64,000 bases of DNA from Hedera helix (taxonomy: Eukaryota > Streptophyta > Magnoliopsida > Apiales > Araliaceae), in contig OX359273.1 in the NCBI GenBank assembly GCA_947179155.2, positions 43,125,023 to 43,189,022 of the forward strand, given 5' to 3'. Under the pieces are notes generated by a model, which was given only the letters and a program-made list of their open reading frames with translations, had not been told where the DNA came from and searched no databases. Shown here piece after piece: positions 1 to 11,729 of this stretch (the stretch's first letter is position 1; the number at the start of each line of letters is the position of its first letter). Made by a program: the position numbers and the translations under genes.

Positions 1-714
1 TTTGAAGATTTTTTTATGATATTTTCATAAATAAAAGAAAAATAAATAAGACCGCGACATCTTCTTTTAATATTATATTTAAGAAAAAAGAATATTCGAA
101 ACTACGTCGTTTTAATAAAAAATATATTTTTTAAGAGGCATATTTTAAATCCTCCTTATATATATATATATGCCTGTGTAAGAACAAATATATCATGTTT
201 TTTGAGACTCTCAGCGTCACCATAGTAATTTGACTGGCAAATTGAATGAGTAACAATTTACATTCTCTGTCATAAGTAAGTGAAATTCGGATCGATAGTT
301 TCTTATTTTGGAATGTTCATGAATGCCCATCAAGTGATTTTTAGCCTATTTCTTTATTTTTTTCAATTAAGAATTAAAATAATTATTACTCTTCTCCATT
401 GAATACGCTCTAGTCAAACCTCATGACTTAATTAGAATGGAATGAAAAGAGTATGAATTATAATGACCGGTCTATGCTATGATCGATATATATTTAGTGT
501 TCTAGGATTAGCATTTCATGAGTAATACTATTAATGACAACAGACCATCTATAATTAAGTACAAGAGACGTGTAAAATTGTAATTAAAAAGAAAACTTAA
601 GTTTGATTCTAAACTTTAAAATTGTCACACTTGAATCTTAAAACTTTTTTATCTATAACCACATTTAATTAATTTATTCTAGAAATGAGAAATATTGACG
701 GGGCGGGCGCCTCT

Positions 715-720
715 CACGTG
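715..720. promoter_or_regulatory. G-box (CACGTG) upstream of the MYB-like gene
   Basis: A palindromic CACGTG sits about 240 bp upstream of the ATG at 960, next to a short GC-rich patch in otherwise AT-rich DNA. G-boxes bind bHLH and bZIP factors. The rest of 1-959 is AT-rich with no gene seen. Use of this site is inferred from position only. Confidence 0.4.
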
Positions 721-959
721 ATCTCATGTGGGTCCATTCGTTGAAAAAAATTACAAAAATTGACAAATTAATATTTATTCTCTTTTTGTCGTGACATTGA
801 CCAATAAGTTAAGTCTAGCTTTTATTTTTTATCATACTCTCGCTGCTCAAAACTAAAAAATTAGATGGTAAAAGCTCTGAAAACAAGACATCTACATCTT
901 TCTTCATCAAAAACTCTGAAAATTTTCCTCATTTGTACATTAAAGTTGCACAACAACCG

Positions 960-3419
960 ATGGAACCAATCACGCCAGAGAGAATCATCTCAAAACCTAG
1001 CGTTCGACCTTATGTCCGATCCAGAATGCCTAGACTTAGGTGGACTCATGATCTTCACAGATCCTTCGTGCATGCAATTGAGCGTCTTGGTGGAGAAGAT
1101 GGTAAGTTTTAATTCATTTGCCTCCATTTAATTTTGTTAAGCCAATAAATTAAATAACAAGATTTTATTAGATCTTCTTATTTGGTTATAGGAGCAACTC
1201 CGAAGATGATTTTACAAGTGATGAATGTGAAGGGACTAAACATATCTCATGTAAAGAGTCACCTTCAGGTCCGATAGACCTCTTCTTCTCTTCTTTCATA
1301 GAAATGGCTATGAAAATTGTTAATTTTGTTTCAAAATTTACAAAATTATTTTTCTAAAAAATTATTGTATTATTATTGACAGATGTATCGAAGCATGAAG
1401 CATGGGAAGATGATCATTCAAGGTATATACAATTGAAAATACATCTAGAATTTATGGATGACCTCATTCTCCAACTTAACTCGTATGCTCTTTTTGTACG
1501 CGCATGCATAAATATGTGTGCATATACACACACACACACACACACACATTGGAGGATGTAAGGCATGGCCGCCTGGTCCAATTTTTCTATATTTTTATTT
1601 ATACCCCTAACCAGTTTTTATTAATTTTACTCATAATTCTAACAAAATTTATTGATATATTTTAGTATCCGTTCTGAAATATAAGATTAATTTTAATTTG
1701 TTTTTCTTAAATTTGAGAGTTTTTTTTAAATTTTCATAAATTTTATAATTAGTAATATTTTTTAGTTAATTTATAATTTTTGTAATTATTTATTTAAAAT
1801 TAATTTATTTTATTTTATTTTTAAATTTAAAAATATCTTAAATATACCTATTTTTTAAAATAGATGGAATTTTCAACAATTAGTGTGTGTGTGTATAACA
1901 TTTTTTTCTAAAACAGATCTTTCTATCTATTTTTTTTGTATATTTACAAATATAATTAATTATTTAATTAATAATATAATTTTTTCGTAAATATTTTGAC
2001 CCCTTCCAATATGAGTTGTTAATTATGCCCCTGTATATATATATATATATATACAAGTGTATCCCATCACAATTAATTCTATCATATTAATATTTTCAGA
2101 AATAAAAGTAACAAAAATAGTAAATGAAATTCACACTCATGCATGTAAGATTGATTTAGTAAAAATATCAAATTTTATTTGTTAAAATATCAATTCTCTA
2201 CATTAATTGAGGTAGCAAAGTGCTAGTTGGCTATAACCAATTTTTTTTATTAAAAGTGTTTTAATATTATATATAAAATTATAGAAAGTAAAAGCATTTT
2301 ATCATATATTTGAAACAAAATATCATTGTTCATTAAGAATTTTTTACCCTCCGCACCCCTCACCGGCACCAGATTAGATGAAAGAGTGAGAAATTGTCGA
2401 AACAACATATTTAGTCCTTGTAGTTATAGTTTGATTTCATTTTAATTCTTACACATTTTATTTCTTAAAAATATCCTTATACTATTTTTTTACAGTATTA
2501 TTTTAGTTCCCAACACTGTCACCTCATTAAAAATATTATGACATTACATTAAAAAAGAAAAAAAATGATGAAATGTAATTCTTTTAATCCCATGGATATG
2601 AGATTAAGGACAATAATGTCTTTTACTCATATTTTTGTTTCAAAAAATAAAAATATAATTTATTAATTTTTTTGTTAATTAATTTCAAAATTTCAAAATT
2701 CTCAAAATTGATATTAATTTAATTTTAATCAGTATAATAGTCTATAGTGAAACCTACTTAATAATTATTATTAATTGTAAAAATGTTTTTTTTGAAATTG
2801 AAATAAGCTTATGCAAAAATTTAAAATTTATTTTTTGCAAATTAACTTTGATAATCTCTGTCGATTGAATTGATAAACTTGATTTTCAGGGAGATTAATA
2901 TCCATTTGAGAATAATTATAATTTAGAAGAGATTATTATTCTTAGTTTCACAAATTTAGACTTAAAAAAATTACACCTCAGCATTCCTTTTTTTTTTTTT
3001 TTTAAGTGTTATGTCAGTTTTTTTAATGAGCTATCAGCGTTTGACGAAGTAATACTCTAAAAATTAGTATAAAAAGATTTTTGAAAAAACAGTATAGAGA
3101 TTAAAATAAAATCAAACTATGAGTACGGGACCAAACGGATGGCTTTGCCGTGAGAAATTTGTCGCTAACATTCTATTTGCAATGAAGAAACCTTTGAAAA
3201 ATATAATTAATTACTTTTACAAGTTGTTTTAACACTAAAGTTTCCTAAATATGTTTATATGTAGGTTAATTCTCTAATAAGAGGCTGTCAACTAGAAATT
3301 TGAGGACATAAAATAATTACTATACCATAATAGTCTCAATTGTAGAATTATAACTACTAGATTCATACAACATAAATTTTTACAGCTAGATAAATTTTCT
3401 AGTTCAATACATGTACGTG

Positions 3420-3470
<51 letters not shown>

Positions 3471-4254
3471 AAGTATGTATATATTAAATTTTGGCACGTA
3501 CAGAGGCGGAAGTGACAGCAGCAAGGAAGAATGATAGGATGCGAGGCATTCCAAGGACTAACTTCTACTTGCCTCGCTCCAACTCCGCACGGTTCGTACA
3601 ATTTTTTTAATTGCATTTTCATGGGGTTTTTACAGCTTATAAAAAGTGTTGATAAAAACTTGTGGTAAAAAATTTGGTACGTTCGCAGGAAAGCTGTGAA
3701 TGAAACCAGGAACGAATATTATAGTGGAAATGGACCGTTATCATACCCAGAGGTACGAGAAGTTTAAGAAAATATTTATTTCTTTCTAAATATATTCCTA
3801 TTATCAGCTAAAAATATATTAGTGGGAAGTCTGGTAGCACGTGCTTAATTTACTTAGAATAAGTTATATAGGGTGCGTTGTGTGGTTTTTTTATGTCTTA
3901 TCTAGTGTGACAACACTATTAAGCGAGCTTTATATTACTTTATAATTTAACTTCAAAACGTATATCTAATTCTAAAACGTATTAAAAGGATAGTATCTTT
4001 AATTTTGAAACAAAAGCAGAGTAAATATTAAATGCAGTATTGTTTTGTTCTTAATTCAGGATAGCATTAATGGGAAAGAGAAAATGCTACTAGATTTTGG
4101 TGCTGCTTATTATTTTTACTATGATCAAGTTTTCGTTACAAAGAGTGGTGACGATGGCACGATTTCCTCGTCGTCTTCAAATTCGAGAGATTCAGAGCCA
4201 TCTGTAACCGCCACCGATGTGAACGATATCTCTCTCGAGCTCACCCTTGGTTAA
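960..4254 (+). CDS. GARP/G2-like MYB-related transcription factor with C-terminal EAR motif
   Basis: Nuclear DNA-binding protein of 201 aa. Six exons join in frame: 960-1101, 1192-1268, 1383-1422, 3504-3591, 3689-3752 and 4060-4254. The GARP (single MYB-like) domain is at about residues 23-77. It starts PRLRWTHDLHRSFVHAIERL, continues GGEDGATPKMILQVMNVKGL, and ends in the family signature SHVKSHLQMYRS. The protein ends LELTLG, an LxLxL-type EAR motif that recruits co-repressors, so a repressor role is inferred. ATG 960 was chosen because it opens the frame carrying the domain; the ATG at 865 is in another frame. Intron 3 (1423-3503) is about 2.1 kb and holds only AT-rich DNA and microsatellites. 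The domain resembles the Arabidopsis At2g38300/At2g40260 clade more than KANADI. That placement is from memory. Confidence 0.88.
1525..1548. repeat. (CA)n microsatellite in MYB-like intron 3
   Basis: A perfect CA dinucleotide run of about 24 bp, inside the long third intron and outside any exon. Confidence 0.9.
3419..3469. repeat. Compound (TA)n(TG)n microsatellite in MYB-like intron 3
   Basis: About 20 bp of TA followed by about 30 bp of TG. It ends 35 bp before the exon 4 acceptor, so length changes here could affect splicing of exon 4 (inference). Confidence 0.9.
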
Positions 4255-4906
4255 ATCTTTACTAATGTTGCACATATATTATGGTAGAGATCATAAGTTT
4301 ATTGAAATGTTTCCTAATTTGGTTTTGCCATATTGAACAGAATAGTAAAACTACTGTATAAGAATTTTCGGACACTATTAGATGTCTTGTACTTTGGTCC
4401 TTGAAGTAGTCGATCTTGTGCCAAATTATTATGATAGAAGCAACCTATGATCGACTGTATATGGTTTGTTTACTAAAATTGACCTATTGTGATTGTTAGA
4501 AGAGCTAATAGCATGATTTCAATCTCTTCTTGTTTCTTATTTGCAACAACTCAAATTCATGGGATAGAGAAGTAACGAACATTATATTTATAATTTCTTA
4601 AATATTCATGAATTTTATATATGTATCTGTAATTGAAAAAAAAAAATCAAGAAAGCTTGAAAATTTGTGCTTGGGATAGAATTAGGTTGGTCAACAAAAT
4701 TTGGTGCTGTCATGGTTGGTATATTTTTAAGTGAATGCAGTTGACCCTTATATCACCGTGCCAACAGGGGCTAGATGATAAGACAATGCGTAAACATCTT
4801 CCAACTCTCAAATTAATTCTTCACCTTCAATTCTCTTAAAACACTAATGATTATATATATAAGCACTTCTTTTATTTGAGAACTACACTACATCAAGAAG
4901 ATAAAA
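4255..4906. other. Spacer between the MYB-like gene and the glycine-rich pseudogene
   Basis: AT-rich; it contains the 3' flank of the MYB-like gene. No other coding signal was seen. Confidence 0.5.
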
Positions 4907-5231
4907 ATGACGAGCCAGGTTCTTATTGTGGTGCTTGTCTGCACTTCTTGCACCATCAATGCTTATTAGAAAGGGCTCATTTGAAGATGTAAAAATGTTC
5001 TTGCATGATCCCCTTTCCTCATTATGGTGGTGGGGCCTACGTGGGTGGTGGTGGACGGTGTTCCAGGGCTTGGTGGCATTGGAGGGTTTGGTGGTGGATC
5101 TGGTTATGGAGGCGGGTACTGGAGGCAGTGGAGTTGGGGGAGGATTTGGTGCAGGTGGCTTTGCTAGTAGTGGTGGTGGTGGTGGATATGGTGCTGGAGC
5201 TGGCGGTGGCACTGGAGATGGATTGCCATGA
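4907..5231 (+). pseudogene. Frameshifted glycine-rich secreted protein gene
   Basis: ATG 4907 opens MTSQVLIVVLVCTSCTINA, a good signal peptide, followed at once by a stop (TAG). Downstream the same DNA encodes glycine-rich protein in three frames in turn. YGGGAYVGGGG appears in one frame; GVPGLGGIGGFGGGSGYGGG appears in the signal-peptide frame. A long block of GGSGVGGGFGAGG type runs in the third frame and ends GDGLP-stop at 5231. This is the pattern of a cell-wall type glycine-rich protein gene broken by a stop and at least two indels. The opposite strand reads as a proline-rich ORF, which is only the complement of GGN codons. An unrecognised intron could explain part of the frame changes. 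Confidence 0.6.
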
Positions 5232-5676
5232 GTTACAATTTGTTGCAATCATTAGCACTACCTAGCTCGTGAATTTAATCATAAGGTACTTGGCTACCAT
5301 TATGGTTCTCTCGAATATCTAAACCTTTTTGTTCTAAATTAGTTATATAAGTCGGTCCAAAATATGTCAAAATAGCCATTGTAGGTCGTACCTTTAAAGT
5401 ATAATGTATAATTATAATTCTAACACATTGTTGCTCAATTCACTCATGACTCGGATCAATTTGCAGCAGTATTAAGATACTCGTTGAATACTTGCCAAGA
5501 TAGTGAAGGGTGAAAAAATCAGAGAACATACATACACATATATACTGCAATGAAGCTTTGCAACTAACAATAGCATCTAACAACGTTTTCACTAGAAAAA
5601 TTTTACGACAGAAAACAGGGAAAGAAGAAAGAAAGAAAGAAGGATAAATACGTATCTTTCTGACTGAGCTGCTACA

Positions 5677-8600
5677 CTATACTTTCGGCCATTGTGGACT
5701 CACAACCTGTAGAAGCCAACAAAATTATGAGGTAATATACAGACATTTCAAGGTAATAATATATCAATATTTGCATTTTTATTAAGGACAATGAGTTCGA
5801 TGATTTTGATAAACAAGACGGAATTTTGGGTGTTCTGTCTTCTTCCATTTAATAAAGTTTAATCTGAATGATTTTACAAGGGAACAAAACAGACCTCCAG
5901 TGTGCTAAAAACTAATCTCATTCGGCTAGCAACAACGGATGGCTCCTCAGCACGGCCAACAACTGCCATTTGCTCTAGTTGAAGAGTCTTCACAGGAAGC
6001 CTTTTCAGAATAAAAAAGCACTACGTCATTGCTTAAAGATTAATTTTCTATAAATAAAAGTAAACAAGGTCTTCAGAGCCTGATGCATATGTCATATTTT
6101 GTGACCTAGTATGCATACATATCTAAAATGAGCCTGGCTGATGATGGTGCAAGTGAACGTAAATGCTAACTTTGTAAAGAATATTAGGATTATGAAACGT
6201 GTAATAGGAGTAAGAATTTGAAAACGTGTTGAATGACCTCTATGAACTTTGATTTTAGTGCCTCACATGATAGAGGAAAAAAAATTGTGCTCTATACAAT
6301 AATACAAGAATGGTTGATGCTAAATACTAATGCAATAGAATACACGAAAATAAAGAACCAAGGAATTAGGATCTCCACCATTACACCTTTCATTCAATTT
6401 TCTCCGATACACATTTAGCAACACAAATATTACTTTTAGCAATGATACCAGTAATGCAATTATTTACGACGAAAATTAGTGTCGTTAAATGTCATATTTT
6501 TGTCACTGGGGAAGATAATAGAGGGAATCTAGTGCATGAAACAGGTGAGAGCGCCTCACCATGCCATTCCTCTCACATAATATGCATTTGCTATGATGGC
6601 ACAGAAGCCTTTCCACTGAAGCTTCATTTCATCCGATACTGGAGGTGTGGAAGACCAACGAACAATTGTCGGCTGTGGTGTACACAAGATGGTGATGAAG
6701 ATAATACTTAACCACATAATACACTCATCAGCCTGCATTGCCAAAAGGGACATTGGATGTCATTTCTTATACATTCAGCAGATTCCGCAATAACCAAGAA
6801 TTCATATAAATATGGAATTTTACATTTCATAACAGAAATTCCCCTCGTGAGTGATAGCAAATGAGTGGAGCTTCGAGGAGGATAGCATTATGGCAACCTT
6901 TCATAAGTTTTCAAATATCATTTATGATTCATGCAACACATTATGAAGTTTTAGAAATTATATAACTCAAACTAAATCAACAATGCAACAAAAGATGATA
7001 AATAAATAATAAAGGAAACCACTTAGAACCTCTTTCACGAGATGGTCCTTGCTTTCTATGGAAAATGTTGGTGACTAACTCAATTTAGAAGTTTATTTGT
7101 TCAATGAGCATAGGATAACACTTTAAGAAGTTGTGTGAAAGCAAAATACAACTTTAGTTATAAACTACATAATACATATAGATAATCTTAAAATTAAGAC
7201 CCGAGAATGTTCCAATGTAAGACACCATTATAGGTTTATAGATAGAAATTATTAATATGTGCCTAGCAGGGTCCTGTGCTAGTGAAGAACTAGTATGCAG
7301 AAGCATCCAGAAATCAGCCACAAACAAGGCCTACAAGAACCCACAAATATATATATATAAAGAAATTATGATAAATCAGATATGCAATAATTAATCAAAG
7401 GTGAACTTGATGACCCAAAAGATAAAAAAGGCAAACTCAAAAGCCCAAATTTGAGCTTATAAAAAGGAATCTTGCCCCTCCCCTCCTTTCCAATGATGTC
7501 CTATTCCTTCATTGAGATTGTATTAAGGAATCTTCACCCCTTAAAACATCTCCTGTTCTTTCTCATCATAAAATCCATATCAAACATAGCAATGGACCTA
7601 TAGAAGTGTTGCATTTTATTTATGCCTCCTCTGACACTACTACACCTCCAGCTGCTATTAAGGCCTCCCAGAGCATTACAGAAGGTAAACAGTCTAGACA
7701 ATAAGTCTAAGTCCCTTGCTTGTCGCTTAACATGCAGCAGCAAATGATCTACTGTCTCTTATCTCCTCTGGTCCTTCATATTCAAGATCAACAGGCAAGA
7801 AGATTTCCTAAACAGCATAAACATATTTAAGGGGTACAACACAAGGACTTTCTCAGGGGTCACAACTCAACAAGTCACCTATTCTTAATACTCTCACCTA
7901 AGCATGAGTAACTTAGGAGCTCTAATGAGGTCCAATACATTAGTACCAGTATGAATGCAACCTCCCCAACGGCATAAGCATATACGGTACAGATAATCCC
8001 CAAGCTTCAGTCCACAAAATAATTGACAAATTGACCTTCAAGGGAGCTTGACTGCAGATAACATGTCAACGAGAACGAAATACTAACCAGGTTTCAGAAT
8101 TCATTAGGGTATCTCCTTTACTCCCCCAAATACTCGTCTAATACATGTACTAGAAAATATGTCCCCTACTTCAAGTCCCAGCTGAAAAGAGCCAAAATGC
8201 CAGCCCATGACACAGATTACCTTAGGTTATCTACAAAATCATAGTCATTCTCTAATAGCTCTAGCATAATCTTTTAATTTGCAAAAGACAACTCCTTTCA
8301 GCTTTGACTCTTTAATTAACATAAAGGTTCCTCAACACAGTCAACTCCATTGTCAATGCAATCACAATACCAAACTAAGATCTTAAACCAATAGCTATAA
8401 ATTTTCTCAAACCTTCCATAATGTTTAATGTTGCAATTTTGAAATCATACAACATTCAAAATGACATTAATTATTTGGTATTCACAGAATTGAGAGCTTA
8501 TGACTGTGTAGTTATGTGAAATTTGGCTTAGATTGAGCTGGGGCCATAAGGAGAAATATAGACGGTAAGGGGAATGATCCAATAACAAACAATAAGAAAT

Positions 8601-9491
8601 GGAAGGCTTAAAATTCATTCAAGACTCTAGAAATGTGCTTTTAGTGCAATGAAAGTGAATGGCTTATAATATAGAACGCATACTATAATAATATAAGTAT
8701 ACCTTAACACGTGACAGCTTATTCTCATTAGCTCTTCAAGTTCACCAAAGTAGGATGGACTCACCTCCTCATAGCAAATCTTGGATTTTAAACTAGTGCT
8801 CCCACCATAAGTTTGCATTGCTTCAATGTGAATACCAGATTCCTTCATGTCAGCAAGTTCTTTTCTCAATCCTTCATCAGTGCATCCTAATGCATATGCT
8901 TTTACCCCAGCGCCAATGAACTCCTGCTTAGCATAACTTAAACATGTTGTTTTGAAGAAAAAACAAAGTTATGTCTCACAAACAAATTAAATGAAGTAGT
9001 CGTTATACTTTTAAGTTGTCACCTCCCCCACGGTCTATGAAGTTTCTGTATCGCTTAAACAAGCTGATTGCTATATTGCGCGAAGAGCGATACTCGTCAT
9101 CTGATGAAGTGGAATCATGCAACCGGCACTATAACAATTGCAAAAAATCACCAATTAATAACTGCCAACTAGCAGACAAAAGAATTACCAAGAAACTGGC
9201 ATAGATTAAAAGATTATTTAGTGTCATGGCTTTGCTATCACTTACCAGCCATATCTTTGAAGTTGTATGGTGTGGTGGGTAATGTATCTTAATTTGTGCA
9301 CAGCCTTTCCAAGAGAATGAAGAACTGTGCAGACCTATACAACAAGCACTCCTTGCAACGACAGGGGATACTACGGTTTTAATCAAGGGATTAACATTTG
9401 TAAGCTTGCAAGGAGTAGCCTCATGCAGTGTGCTAATGTCAAAATATGTTTGGCTCTTGTAGATAGCTCGGGAACTGTGTACTGTCAACAT
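5677..9491 (-). CDS. Probable plastid-targeted protein of unknown function, 277 aa
   Basis: Six exons on the minus strand join in frame: 9246-9491, 9009-9128, 8765-8923, 6560-6732, 5895-6000 and 5677-5706. The first ~80 residues are rich in Ser, Thr and basic residues with few acidic ones, as in a chloroplast transit peptide (inference). Conserved-looking blocks follow: SRNIAISLFKRYRNFIDRGG, then GAGVKAYALGCTDEGLRKEL, then IHIEAMQTYGGSTSLKSK. A hydrophobic segment CIMWLSIIFITILC lies at residues 179-192. After it come QPTIVRWSSTPPVSDEMKLQ and a C-terminal SPQWPKV. The last exon is only 30 nt. Its donor partner at 5894 reads GTCTGT, which is weak, but the frame closes. I do not recognise the family and give no function. 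Intron 3 (6733-8764) is about 2 kb without coding signal. Confidence 0.78.
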
Positions 9492-10166
9492 GGTTGAACC
9501 ATGATATAATTACCTTCAAAGGACAGCAAACAGTTAATTAGCAAATTAAAAAAATAAAATAAGGTAGTAAACAGTTAACCACGAGATGTCTGGAGCCTTG
9601 CCTAAAACACTCATCAATAAAGCAAGGATTTTTATTTATTAGTATTTCTTTTTAACATCTTTTAGCAGCTTAGAGATCAAATGATCAGATTGTCTTGTTA
9701 ATTCCGATTCGGTACCGATCTGAAATTAGGGATATAAGACTAATATTGACATTTTCTTACTTAATATAGATCAAGTAAAGCTAACTTTTATACTTCTGAT
9801 TCAGTGTTTATACCGCTGATACATTTATACTCTGGTTTGATCATATTAAAAAAAAAAATCAGCGTTTTACAATAATTTATTATATCTTTGCTACTGAAAT
9901 TTGTGACAACAAACAATCACTAATTTACATCTTATTTTCATAGAAACACGCTACAGGCAACATACAGAATCAAAAGCAACACTCAACTAGTTAGGGCTCA
10001 GATGATCTCATCTGCAAAAAGTAAATAAATTCAAAATACTATAATTCAATTCAACAAGCTCTGCTGAACTGAAAGCTAACTAATGATAACTCGAAAGGAA
10101 AGCATGTATAGGAAAAATTTATATATGAACAAATTGACATGAGGAATTTCTAAATTTTGGGCTTAC

Positions 10167-10290
10167 CGGTGGCCACGAGTTTTTTGAATGGCTCCTGAGC
10201 TTCTTTCCCCAGTGAATCCTTCAAAAAACTTCTGGCTGTCGAGGATTTGGACTTTGGAATTTCCAACAGTTTGTCATTTCATTTGCTAGG
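10167..10290 (-). other. Possible non-coding first exon of the plastid-protein gene
   Basis: On the minus strand this less AT-rich block ends in a good donor (GCCACCG then GTAAGC) about 675 bp upstream of the ATG at 9491. It has no long ORF. It may be a 5' UTR exon; the upstream limit is a guess. Positions 9492-10166 otherwise show no gene. Confidence 0.3.
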
Positions 10291-10656
10291 AATAGTCTAA
10301 TAGGACGACGTCGCTTAACGATGTTAATTAATTTTTATAAAAATAAACAAAAATTGTGCTTCAGTGTCGAGGATAAAATAAAAGGTATGCTCCCTTCCCT
10401 CTCATATAATAGTAACGTCCACAAGTAGTGTGACCCTTATAAATTTTATTGCTATTTAAACAAAAGAGCATATCATTTATTTACTCCTGAAACATGAAAT
10501 AAATTTTCAATTGTGCCACTTCACAGGAATACAACCAATAAATAAATGCAAGTTCAAGGTTATTTGTGTCTAATGGTCACAAATTTAAAAGCTGATTCTT
10601 TGGACGGAATGTTTAATTTCCTAATTTTGATCGTCAGATGAGAGGAAGAGGAAAAG

Positions 10657-10659
<3 letters not shown>

Positions 10660-10698
<39 letters not shown>
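10660..10698. repeat. (AT)n microsatellite
   Basis: Perfect AT run of about 39 bp in intergenic DNA. Confidence 0.95.
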
Positions 10699-10700
<2 letters not shown>

Positions 10701-11012
10701 TGAATGTTTATAAATTTTTTTATCATTTTATAATTATATCAAATCTCATATATGTTATTTACGTGAATAAGTATTATTTTGTAATTATAATTCTACCCAA
10801 ATTTATTGCAATGCATTGCAAGACTCAAAAAAAAAAAAAAAAACAAATCAAGTTAAATACACTACAATTGCACTACGAATAACCCTTTTATAACTAAATA
10901 ATTGTTGTATAGATTAAAATTGTTAAATTAAACAAATTATTAATTACAAAATTTACTTCTGTGTTCATTAAAACTTATACATAAATGAATCCACCTGTAA
11001 TCAATAGCCTTA

Positions 11013-11358
11013 GGCTATGTTTGTTTATAAAATACATACTTGGGATTGGACTATTTGTATTAATTTAAAACTATTTTGGATTTTTTTATCCTATGATGAG
11101 GGATTATTAATCCTTTCATGTTGGACTATTAGTCCCATAAAGCTATTTAATAGCTTAAAATGAGGGGGATTATTAATCCCAAATTCATCACGGGATTATA
11201 TAATCCCTCAAAAATAGCCTTAAGAATAATAAAAAATAGTCCAAGGACTATTTAAAGGACCATTAATCCCTTATCATGGGATAAATATAGTCCGGAATAG
11301 TGTTAAATTAATACAAATAGTCCAATCCCAAATATAATTTTTGTAAACAAACATAACC
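11013..11358. mobile_element. Tourist-like MITE, copy 1
   Basis: A 346-bp element begins GGCTATGTTTGTTT and ends with the near inverse AACAAACATAACC, flanked on both sides by TTA. The interior is also inverted-repeat rich (GGACTATTTGTATTAATTT on the left is mirrored on the right), so the whole element folds on itself. It has no coding capacity. The TIR and three-base TWA duplication fit PIF/Harbinger (Tourist) MITEs. A second copy of almost the same length lies at 33722-34068. Confidence 0.75.
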
Positions 11359-11729
11359 TTAGTGATTGTGCAAAATAAATATATTTTTTAACATAAAACA
11401 AGGCAAAAATATAATAATAATAATTTATTTAGAATAAGTTCAACCAACTGTTTCTTAATAAAACTTATTACTCGTAGTAATATACTAAAATTATTACATG
11501 TAGTCATTAATTATTAGAGTTTAGTGTCCGTATTTATAATTTCAATACAGAATTTGCAGGCAAAATGCTGAACCCACCCACACGTTCACTAACAATTGCC
11601 TGCAATCCTTTAGATATTAGTTATCATTTTCACTCTTTTAGTGTACTGCAAAGAGAGAAAAATAAACATACACACTAATTAATAAACATGGACATTAAAA
11701 CAAGCTAGAGGCCCGTGGGGAACGTTCAT

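Noticed and set aside
4883..5248. Proline-rich ORF on the minus strand
   Set aside because: It is the complement of glycine codons of the glycine-rich pseudogene. No signal peptide or independent support.
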